Source: Nitrospinota bacterium (GTDB taxonomy: Bacteria > 2-12-FULL-45-22 > JACOWJ01). Taken from it: a stretch of DNA of 43,092 nucleotides. Location of the stretch: positions 1 to 43,092 of the forward strand of contig JACOWJ010000030.1 in the NCBI GenBank assembly GCA_016176845.1. The letters are read 5' to 3'. The position numbers and the translations under genes were made by a program. Positions 35,915 through 43,092 of this stretch are shown here, in pieces. Numbering within the stretch: position 1 is the stretch's first letter; each line of letters opens with the position of its first letter. The notes below the pieces were generated by a model. That model did not search any database and was not told the DNA's origin. It was given only the letters and a program-made list of their open reading frames with translations.

Positions 35915-37192
35915 CTATGGCTGGACCACCGTGCAGAAGAACTCCTCGATCCGCCGGCGGATCTCCCCCGACGCGGCCGGCGGGGCGCTGAAGGCGTCCA
36001 TGTCAAAGACCAGCAGCGGCCGGTCGATCTCCTTGCAGGTCTCCCGGATCAGGCCCACCGAGCCCCAGGCCATCTTGCAGCCCTCGTGGCCGGCGTAGAT
36101 CACACAATCACCCTGGTACTCCTCGCAGACCCTCACCAGGTCGTCCGTGTAGAAGTCCGTCGGCCCCCGCAGTTGTCGCGCCATCGGCGCGTTCAGGGCC
36201 TTGACGGCCAGCCCCCGCAGCATGCTCTCCGGCGTGGAGGTATCGACGGGATCGATGGTGGCGTAGCTGAACATATCCATCACGATCACCGCCCCGAACT
36301 CTTGCTCCATCCAGTCGAAGATGCTCAGGTCGAAGTAAGTGGGCAGCATGAACCAGACGGTCCGGCTCCGTTCCTCTTCCACCACCCCCAGGCCCAGGCG
36401 GGCCCGCTTGCGGGCGTCCTCGTGGATCTGACGGAAGACGGCGGTCCCCTTGGGCTGGCCGGCCCCCACCGAGTTCAGGAAGTTGGACATGGTGAGCAGC
36501 CGCCCGCTCTGGGGGCAGGGGACGGCCTTGCGCAGCTCGTTGGTCTCCAGTAGGTATTCGTAGGCCCGGTTCGACTCCTCGACGATCTCCTTCAGCCGGT
36601 CCCAATCCATTTTCTTGCCTGTCTGCGCCTCCATGAAGGCGATCATCCCCTTCAGTTGATCGGCGTAGTAGCGGATCGATTCCTCATCATCGCCGTAAGG
36701 GGCATCGGGGTGATATGAGGGGACCCCCAGGTAGTTGTTGTAGATCTGGTAACCGATAACGATGTTGTCGCAGGGCAGCGAGGCCCCCACGATGAAGTCG
36801 GGGGGCGGTAGCTGTCCCGACAGGATCAGGCCCACGGCGCCTCGGTCGATCGAGCACATCTCTGCGGGAAGGCCGGCGTTCTCGGCGATATCGACATATC
36901 GCCGGAGGACCTCTGGCCGGCTGGTGGGCAGCAGGCCTACCAGCAGCTCCGCCCGGTAGGGGTGGATGTCCATGGCCAGCAGGGGCTCCCGGGTGATTCC
37001 GGGACCGAACCAGCCGATCTTCTTCTTCCCCTCATCGGCCACCCGGAGGGTCTCCTCCAGGAAGTCGATCAGGCACTCGAAGGTCAGGGCGTTGATTTTC
37101 TTCTCCTCGGGCGGCTCCTCCCCCATCTCCCGCCGGGCGTTCCGGTAGAAATTTAACACCTCCTCCAACTCGGTCAGCTTCACCTTTTTCAA
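35915..37192 (-). CDS. 2-hydroxyacyl-CoA dehydratase D-component / benzoyl-CoA reductase-like subunit
   Basis: SLPCDNIVIGYQIYNNYLGVPSYHPDAPYGDDEESIRYYADQL; ...GHEGCKMAWGSVGLIRETCKEIDRPLLVFDMDAFS; likely TTG start at 37192 behind GGGGGAGGAG. Confidence 0.88.
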   Translation of the reverse strand: MKKVKLTELEEVLNFYRNARREMGEEPPEEKKINALTFECLIDFLEETLRVADEGKKKIGWFGPGITREPLLAMDIHPYRAELLVGLLPTSRPEVLRRYVDIAENAGLPAEMCSIDRGAVGLILSGQLPPPDFIVGASLPCDNIVIGYQIYNNYLGVPSYHPDAPYGDDEESIRYYADQLKGMIAFMEAQTGKKMDWDRLKEIVEESNRAYEYLLETNELRKAVPCPQSGRLLTMSNFLNSVGAGQPKGTAVFRQIHEDARKRARLGLGVVEEERSRTVWFMLPTYFDLSIFDWMEQEFGAVIVMDMFSYATIDPVDTSTPESMLRGLAVKALNAPMARQLRGPTDFYTDDLVRVCEEYQGDCVIYAGHEGCKMAWGSVGLIRETCKEIDRPLLVFDMDAFSAPPAASGEIRRRIEEFFCTVVQP

Positions 37193-37211
37193 TGGATCTC
37201 CTCCCCCTGAG

Positions 37212-37403
37212 AAGTTCATAGCATAGGAATTTCCATTTTTTCAGATTCCTCAGTCCCCTTCGCTTCGCTCAGGGCTTCGGCTCACATCGCTCCTTCAGAA
37301 TGACAGGTTGTACGGCTGTCATTCCGGTGAGCCTTTAGCCGCGAGCGCAGCGAGGCGGGAAGCGAGGAATCTAAGTTCATCGTATAGGAATTTCCATTTT
37401 CAG
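37212..37403. mobile_element. MITE-like palindromic insert flanked by direct copies of the GATCGYATAGGAATTTCC family
   Basis: aagttcatagcataggaatttccattttttcag (37212-37243) and aagttcatcgtataggaatttccattttcag (37373-37403) bracket an inverted-repeat sequence AGATTCCTC...GAGGAATCT. Confidence 0.6.
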
Positions 37404-37410
37404 CGAAGAA

Positions 37411-37450
37411 CCCCCCCACCCCCCCCTTGCGAAGGGGGGGCAAGGGGGGG
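37411..37450. repeat. poly-C/poly-G hairpin
   Basis: CCCCCCCACCCCCCCCTTGCGAAGGGGGGGCAAGGGGGGG. Confidence 0.9.
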
Positions 37451-37461
37451 TAATTTAATCT

Positions 37462-38031
37462 TCAAAGGATATTGGAAGACCGGGCCAGCTCCTCCCCGGC
37501 CTCCCTGGCCTTGGCCAGCAGCTCTTCCTTCCGGGCTGCATCCCCCATCTCCCGCACGCCACCCGCTACGAGGGGGCGGGTCTCGGGGATCCCCAAGAGG
37601 GTGAAGACCCGTCCCAACACCCCATGGACGTAAGCGAAAAGATTCTCGTCGGGCTGTCCCTGGGGCAGGACCAGCACGCACTTCTTGCCGCTGGGCAGCC
37701 GGCTCTGGCGGTTGGCATCCAGGAAGGCGTACCAACGGTCCAGGAAGGATTTCGCCTGGCCGGTCAAAAAGCCCATGTAAATTGGAGATCCGAGGACGAT
37801 CCCGTCGGCCTCCCGGATCTTGGCATAGAGGGGTTGTTGGTCATCCTGGATGGGGCACCCTGGGTCCCCCTTACAGGTCAGGCAGCCGGTGCAGTCCTTG
37901 ATGTTGAGGTCGTGGAGGTAGACGATCTCCGTCTGCGCCCCTCTTCCCGCGGCCCCCTCCAGCACCTTCTTGACCAGGACATCGGTGTTGCCTCCCTTGC
38001 GGCTGCTCCCTACAAAGCCAATGACCTTCAT
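37462..38031 (-). CDS. NADPH-dependent FMN reductase / iron-sulfur flavoprotein family
   Basis: MKVIGFVGSSRKGGNTDVLVKKVLEGA, CTGCLTCKGDPGCPIQDD, GIVLGSPIYMGFLTGQAKSFLDRWY. Confidence 0.9.
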   Translation of the reverse strand: MKVIGFVGSSRKGGNTDVLVKKVLEGAAGRGAQTEIVYLHDLNIKDCTGCLTCKGDPGCPIQDDQQPLYAKIREADGIVLGSPIYMGFLTGQAKSFLDRWYAFLDANRQSRLPSGKKCVLVLPQGQPDENLFAYVHGVLGRVFTLLGIPETRPLVAGGVREMGDAARKEELLAKAREAGEELARSSNIL

Positions 38032-38127
38032 GGAAAAGCCCTCCTTGGGTTAAAGATGCGAGTTACCGGATCGGGTTTTACCCATGGACTGGCTCCACAT
38101 TGCGGCGTTGGCGCCAGCCAAAGGCCT

Positions 38128-38292
38128 GACCGCGATGAACTTCGCGGTCCTTTCCCTGAAAATGGGGGCAGTTTGCGAACTGCCCCCCACCAAAAAATTG
38201 TTAGCGCGAAAAACCGTTGGGATGGAGGCGGGCAAGATAAATCCCGCCCCTACATTGCCATTGGTCGTCCCAACGCTTATTCGCGCTAACAA
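38128..38292. repeat. cluster of consecutive perfect hairpins, possible MITE-like or structured RNA element
   Basis: GACCGCGA/TCGCGGTC; GGGGGCAGTT-TGCG-AACTGCCCCC; TTGTTAGCGCGAA ... CGTTGGGA ... TCCCAACG ... TTCGCGCTAACAA. Confidence 0.75.
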
Positions 38293-38361
38293 AAATTTGG
38301 CAGCCAGGTTCGATAACGGATTCCCGGTGCTACCGGCTGCCGCGAACGGGCAACCATCGAG

Positions 38362-38676
38362 TCACTTGAAGAAGGGGAGAAATCGGGTCACGAAATGGAT
38401 GGATATCATCAGGAATAGTAAAACCAGGAGCCTCGGCAGCAGGCCGGGCTTGTTCAGGTGCTGATCCAGGTAAAGGGAGGAGAGCCAGGCAAATGCGGCA
38501 GCGGCGGATACGAAAGGACGCAAGATCCCGTGAATGATGGGGCTCCGGAGGCCGGTAAAGATCGCCAGGCCGAGAAAGCCCACCGACACGAAGGGCAACG
38601 ATGGGAGCCAGTGATGGACGGCCAGGTCCATGCTAGATTTGACCAGTATGAGTACCATCAGGATATCTGCCCACAT
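38362..38676 (-). CDS. small integral membrane protein, hypothetical
   Basis: 104 aa with several hydrophobic segments. Confidence 0.5.
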   Translation of the reverse strand: MWADILMVLILVKSSMDLAVHHWLPSLPFVSVGFLGLAIFTGLRSPIIHGILRPFVSAAAAFAWLSSLYLDQHLNKPGLLPRLLVLLFLMISIHFVTRFLPFFK

Positions 38677-38864
38677 GATTTTTTGATCTTTCCTATGGCT
38701 TAAAGGTTGGCGGCTGGGATTCGCTAGCCCGCTTCATAAGCGAGAGTCTTTACAAACGAGTCAAGTTTCGATTTGAGCCAAATCATGATGCCAGAGCAAG
38801 CCGTGAAGGCCCCCTTCCCTATTGCCCGGGAATTATAGAGCGAGCGAAGGGGCGAGTCAACAGA

Positions 38865-38924
38865 AACTTCACCGAAGTTCTGTGGTATAATCCCTGAGGT
38901 TTTTCTGTCGAGAGAGTCCTCTCG
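38865..38924 (+). promoter_or_regulatory. promoter with operator-like palindrome upstream of the HyuA-like gene
   Basis: AACTTC-ACC-GAAGTT palindrome, TATAAT at 38886-38891, then CGAGAG-AGTC-CTCTCG hairpin. Confidence 0.5.
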
Positions 38925-38984
38925 GCAAAGATTTGCGGATGGGCGTTAAACTGTGAGGAGACAACGTGTAGGGGGAGGGTCGAT

Positions 38985-41030
38985 ATGCCGCCAAAATATC
39001 GCATCGCAGCCGATGTAGGGGGAACCTTCACGGACCTCTTCGTCTACGAAGAGGGGAGCGGGGAGACGCGGATCGTCAAATATCCCTCCACGCCAGAGAA
39101 CCCCGCCCTGGGGGTGTTGGCCGCCCTCGAGAGGTCCGGGGTGGAGATCCCCCAGGTGGTCTTCTTCTCCCATGGGACCACCGTGGGAACGAATGCCCTC
39201 ATTCAGCGCAAGATCGCCCGGACGGGGCTGATCACCACCCAGGGGTTCCGGGACGTTTTGGAGATCCGGCGGGGCAACAAGCTGGAGCTGTGGGATGCCT
39301 ATCAAGACGTGGCCCCCGCCTTGATCCCCCGACGCTATCGACGGGAGGTGGAGGAGCGGGTGGATTACGGCGGCCGGGTACTCCTCCCTCTTCGCGAGGA
39401 GGATGTCCGGCGGGTGGCCCGCCTCTTCCAGGCGCAGGGGATCGAATCGATCGCGGTCTGCTTCCTTCACTCCTACGCCAACCCCGCCCACGAGCGGAGG
39501 ACTGGGGAGATCCTCCAAGAGGAGATCCCGGAGGCGTACATCTGCATCTCCTCCGACGTCCTGCCGGAGATCTTCGAGTACGAGCGGGCCAGCACCACCG
39601 CCATCAATGCCTGCCTGGCCCCCATCGTCAGCCGCTATTTGAAAGGGCTGGTGGGCCTGCTGCGAGATCGGGGGTATGGGCACGATATCTTGATCATGCA
39701 CTCGGCCGGGGGGGTGATGACCGCCGAGACAGCGGTCAACTATGCCGCCCGTCTGACCAACTCAGGCCCGGCGGCCGGGGCGGCGGCGGGGGCTTTCTTC
39801 GCCAGGCTTTGCGGTTTCGAGAACGCCATTACCATCGACATGGGAGGGACCAGCGCCGATGTCTCCCTGACCTATCGGGGGGAGACCCGCATCACCCGGG
39901 AGTGGGCGGTGGAGTTCGGCCATCCCATCGTTTTTCCCTGTGTCGACATGGTCTCCATCGGGGCCGGAGGGGGCAGTGTGGCCTGGATCGACGAGGGCGG
40001 CTCGCTGCACAATGGCCCGCAGAGCATGGGGGCCGACCCGGGGCCGGCTTGCTATCTCAAAGGGGGGACCGAGCCGACCAACACCGATGCCAATATCGTT
40101 TTGGAGCGGCTCAACGCCGAGATGTTCCTGGGGGGAGAGATGCGGGTCGATAAGGAGAGGGCCCGCCAGGTCATCCGGGATAGAATTGCCGCCCGCCTGG
40201 GCTATTCTGAGGTGGAGGCGGCCGACGCCATCATAAGAATCGCCAACGCCAACATGATCGACGCGATCCGGCTTATCTCGGTCCGGAAGGGGTACGACCC
40301 CCGGGAGTTCGTCCTGGTAGGCTTCGGGGGGGCGGGTCCCCTCCACTGCACCGCTCTGGCCAGGGAGCTGGAGATCCCCAAGGTGATCATCCCTCCCTGG
40401 CCGGGGCTGACCTCGGCTATCGGCTGCCTGTTGGTAGACCTGCGGCACGACTTCTCCAAGACGGTCATCATGAGCGTCCAGGACCCGGCCGTCCCTTCGC
40501 TGGAGGGGGAGCTGGCCGCGCTGGAGCGAGAGGCCGCCGAGCGGCTGCGGGAGGAAGGGGTGCCGGAGGGACAGATTCAGATCCTGCGCTACCTGGATAT
40601 GCGCTACCTGGGCCAATGGCGCTCCTTGACCGTCTCCTGCCCCCACCCCCTGGATGCCCGGAGCATCGTCCAGGCCTGCGAGAGCTTCCACCGGGAGCAT
40701 GAGAGGGAGTATATGTATTCCCGGAGGGAGCAAGAGATCGAAATCCACGGCCTGCGGGTGAGCGGGCTCGGGATGACTGCCAAGCCCCAATTCCGGAAGC
40801 ACTCGGGGAACGGCAGCCGGGAGGCGGCCCTCAAGGGGGTCCGTCCGGTCTATTTCGGCGAGGCCGGAGGGTTTACCGAGGCCGCTGTCTACGACCGGAG
40901 CCGCCTCTTCCCGGGAGTGATGCTCCAGGGACCCGCCGTGGTGGAACAGATGGATTCGACCGTGATGATCCATCCCGGAATGCGGGCCATAGCGGACGAG
41001 TACCTGAACCTGATTATCGACGTGAGATAG
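38985..41030 (+). CDS. hydantoinase/oxoprolinase A-type protein (HyuA family)
   Basis: RIAADVGGTFTDLFVYEE, SHGTTVGTNALIQRK, IDMGGTSADVSL, VGFGGAGPLHCTALARELEIPKVIIPPWPGLTSAIGCLL. Confidence 0.93.
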   Translation: MPPKYRIAADVGGTFTDLFVYEEGSGETRIVKYPSTPENPALGVLAALERSGVEIPQVVFFSHGTTVGTNALIQRKIARTGLITTQGFRDVLEIRRGNKLELWDAYQDVAPALIPRRYRREVEERVDYGGRVLLPLREEDVRRVARLFQAQGIESIAVCFLHSYANPAHERRTGEILQEEIPEAYICISSDVLPEIFEYERASTTAINACLAPIVSRYLKGLVGLLRDRGYGHDILIMHSAGGVMTAETAVNYAARLTNSGPAAGAAAGAFFARLCGFENAITIDMGGTSADVSLTYRGETRITREWAVEFGHPIVFPCVDMVSIGAGGGSVAWIDEGGSLHNGPQSMGADPGPACYLKGGTEPTNTDANIVLERLNAEMFLGGEMRVDKERARQVIRDRIAARLGYSEVEAADAIIRIANANMIDAIRLISVRKGYDPREFVLVGFGGAGPLHCTALARELEIPKVIIPPWPGLTSAIGCLLVDLRHDFSKTVIMSVQDPAVPSLEGELAALEREAAERLREEGVPEGQIQILRYLDMRYLGQWRSLTVSCPHPLDARSIVQACESFHREHEREYMYSRREQEIEIHGLRVSGLGMTAKPQFRKHSGNGSREAALKGVRPVYFGEAGGFTEAAVYDRSRLFPGVMLQGPAVVEQMDSTVMIHPGMRAIADEYLNLIIDVR

Positions 41031-41035
41031 GGAAA

Positions 41036-41144
41036 AAGTCAGAGTTCAGGAGTCAGAAGTTAGAATTCAGGAGCCAGAAGTCAGAAGTCAGCGGTCAGCA
41101 TGGGGAGGAGAGATTTTGCCTCCCGACTTCTGGCTCCCGACTAC
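41036..41144. repeat. heptad hairpin N (AGTCAGA)
   Basis: AGTCAGA GTTCAGG AGTCAGA AGTTAGA ATTCAGG AGCCAGA AGTCAGA AGTCAGC ... CTCCCGA CTTCTGG CTCCCGA CTAC. Confidence 0.85.
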
Positions 41145-41179
41145 TTATTATTGAGAAGCTGATCATGGAGGAAAAGAAG

Positions 41180-42112
41180 ATGATCATCGATGCCCACTGC
41201 CACATCTGGCACGAGGACTGGATGCCGCCGTTGTTCTGGGACCTCTTGAGCCGGATGATCGGCCGGCTATACGCCAAGGCGGGGAGGGAGCTCTCTCCGG
41301 CCCAGATTCGGGAGGAGGTCCTGGAGCGCCACTACTTCGATCCCCAGGGAGACAAGCTCATTCGGGCTCTGGACGAGGCCGGGGTCGACAAGGCGGTGGT
41401 CCTGGTGCTCGATTTCGGGCTGGCCATGGGGGAAGGCAAGGTCCCCATCGAGGAGCAGAACCGGGCCTATGGCCAAATTGCCCAACGCTATCCCGATCGC
41501 TTGATCCCCTTCGCCAGCGTGGATCCCCGGAGGAGGGGGGCCGTAGAGCTGATCGAGCGGGCGGTGAAGGAATGGGGGCTCAAGGGGCTCAAGCTCCATC
41601 CGACGGCGGGCTTCTACCCCAACGAGGCGATTACCTACCGCCTCCTGGAGAAGGCCGCGCAGCTGAACCTCCCCGTCCTCTTCCACACCGGCCCGGTCCC
41701 CGCGCCACTCCGGAGCAAGCATGCCCATCCCCTCCACCTGGATGACGTGGCCGTGGATTTCCCCCAGCTGAAGATCATCGCCGCCCACCTCAGCTTCTGC
41801 TGGTGGCAGGAGCTGGCCACCTTCGCCGGCCACCAGGCCAACCTCTACTGCGATATTGCGGGCTGGCAGCATGCCGCCGAGCGCAACTACCCGGCCTTCT
41901 GCCAGGTGCTGCGGGCGGTCCTGGATACGGCCGGCCCCGAAAAGGTCCTCTACGGGACCGATGGGCCCTTCCTGCGCCCCTTCGTTCCCGATGGGGAGTA
42001 CCTCCGGCTCATCCGGGAACTGCCCGAGCAGGCCCCCTCCTCCTTAAAATTCACCCGGGAGGAAGTGAACGGCATCCTGGGGGGAAACGCCCGGCGCGTC
42101 CTCGGGATCTAA
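41180..42112 (+). CDS. amidohydrolase-2 family metal-dependent hydrolase
   Basis: MIIDAHCHIWH, KLHPTAGFYPN, LPVLFHTG, AHLSFCWWQEL, VLYGTDGPF; start could also be 41165. Confidence 0.88.
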   Translation: MIIDAHCHIWHEDWMPPLFWDLLSRMIGRLYAKAGRELSPAQIREEVLERHYFDPQGDKLIRALDEAGVDKAVVLVLDFGLAMGEGKVPIEEQNRAYGQIAQRYPDRLIPFASVDPRRRGAVELIERAVKEWGLKGLKLHPTAGFYPNEAITYRLLEKAAQLNLPVLFHTGPVPAPLRSKHAHPLHLDDVAVDFPQLKIIAAHLSFCWWQELATFAGHQANLYCDIAGWQHAAERNYPAFCQVLRAVLDTAGPEKVLYGTDGPFLRPFVPDGEYLRLIRELPEQAPSSLKFTREEVNGILGGNARRVLGI

Positions 42113-42519
42113 CGCCCTCCCCTGAAGTCCCTCTTCTTCGGCAGAGGAAGCCCGCTGGAAGGTTTGAGGGATGAGGAGCACTTTACAAAGGCTGGGTCCT
42201 TATGGCCCCTCCCCTCCCCCCCCAACCCTCCCTCGGGTAGGGGTTGGGGGGGGGGATACTGAGTTTTCTCCCGCCACAAATGGTCCACCTGAGGATCGTG
42301 GGCAATAGCCTGGTCGGGTTTGCAGCGCTTACACGGCCTGAACCCTGCCTGTTCAGCAATTTCAGGTAGAGGAAAGAAGGACACATTTTCGGTTTTTGGC
42401 TTTCGCGATGCGCAAGAAGGGCGACAGTAGATGCCTGTGGAGCGCACAGCATAAACGAAAGCGCCATCGTAACAGCGATCTCTTTGCAGCACCGCCTGCC
42501 AGTAACTGGACTCATTCAT
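42109..42519 (-). pseudogene. truncated Ada-type N-terminal zinc-binding domain read into a poly-C/G repeat
   Basis: AVLQRDRCYDGAFVYAVRSTGIYCRPSCASRKPKTENVSFFPLPEIAEQAGFRPCKRCKPD then low-complexity PPPQPLPEGGLGGEG; no AraC HTH or methyltransferase domain. Confidence 0.7.
42205..42256. repeat. poly-C/poly-G hairpin inside the truncated Ada ORF
   Basis: CCCCTCCCCTCCCCCCCCAACCCTCCCTCGGGTAGGGGTTGGGGGGGGGG. Confidence 0.85.
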
Positions 42520-42668
42520 TTTTGGCATCTCCCCTGGGTTTTGGGTTCCTTGTTCGCATATGGATACATTCCTATTCATCAATATGATAGGGAAAGATGC
42601 CTGTAAAATCTGACTCTCTCTGCTTCAACTTCGCGTTTCTTCTTTTTTGTCAGCTCGTCTTCGCGCCG

Positions 42669-42790
42669 GGTAGGAGGACGGTGTCGCCACCGTCCTCCTA
42701 CCTAAGAACCGGACGTGACGTAGGGTAGGCCGCCAGCGAGTTGCCTTTACAGGTACTTTTCCAACGGCCCCCCCCGAACGGTTCGTGACT
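42669..42790 (-). other. possible group II intron 3' end remnant (domain V/VI-like)
   Basis: Minus strand CACGTCCGGTTC followed by a 15-bp perfect hairpin GGTAGGAGGACGGTG-GCGA-CACCGTCCTCCTACC; no reverse transcriptase ORF seen and the 5' strand of domain V is not convincing. Confidence 0.35.
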
Positions 42791-43092
42791 CTTTCGATGT
42801 CAAGCCGCTCTCCAGTGATCTCAGATGATGGCCAGTACAGCTTTGGCTCTCCGCATTTCGCGTACCGCACTGCTCCTGGACATCGGATCACCTGTTCCCC
42901 TTCCCCTACTCTCCCATGTACTTGGTCGCCCTTTCCGTGGTCATCGAGTCAACGGCACACATTACGGTCCGTCTGTGTCACCCCATTACAGGGATCCGCA
43001 TTGGGTACTATGGGAACTCTGTGACCTTGGGACTCGCGTCCTTTAGGCCATCCCACGTTCCGTTGATGCTAAACGTATCGAGCGCGACTTAG

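Noticed and set aside
39762-40973. 403-aa minus-strand ORF
   Set aside because: Antisense to HyuA; shadow frame.
1423-41144. CRISPR array
   Set aside because: The heptad arrays have 7-bp units without spacers; no 25-40 bp repeats with unique spacers and no cas genes seen.
42785-43046. Two plus-strand ORFs (79 and 73 aa)
   Set aside because: Ser/Pro/Thr/His-rich sequences with no motif, overlapping the possible intron-derived noncoding region.

Overview
43 kb high-GC bacterial chromosomal window with an anaerobe-like gene set (KorDABC-type 2-oxoacid:ferredoxin oxidoreductase, tungsten AOR, 2-hydroxyacyl-CoA dehydratase). No rRNA, tRNA or CRISPR was recognised. In order, the window contains: a nucleotide-sugar/cell-envelope block (UDP-sugar dehydrogenase tail, SDR epimerase, Ugd, MsbA-like ABC exporter, UDP-xylose synthase, RadC); a heptose block (GmhA, HldE) followed by a deoxyhypusine-synthase-like protein, dUTPase, a frameshifted MBL-fold hydrolase and a DegT-like aminotransferase lacking its PLP lysine; a korDABC operon with a GNAT-KorC fusion; a VWA + zinc-ribbon/FGE-domain pair; a PHP phosphoesterase; cspA; DUF4058; an AOR/MoaD/FeS operon; an ExeA-like AAA ATPase with an unusual C-terminal extension; leuCDB-asd; a radical SAM/SPASM protein; a c-type cytochrome; a 2-hydroxyacyl-CoA dehydratase component; an FMN reductase; HyuA; an amidohydrolase; and a truncated Ada N-domain. 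The most striking unexplained signal is intergenic. At least 14 loci carry short 7-bp-periodic degenerate tandem arrays, most folding back on a reverse-complement array of the same word. The word differs between loci, and at several loci the array supplies the stop codon of the upstream gene. Two further dispersed intergenic families (GATCGYATAGGAATTTCC and ACCGTGAAAATGCC...CATTTTCATG) and poly-C/poly-G hairpins are also present. A consensus-perfect sigma-54 promoter and a terminator-like hairpin in the cspA leader are the best regulatory signals. All family calls are by eye, with no database search.
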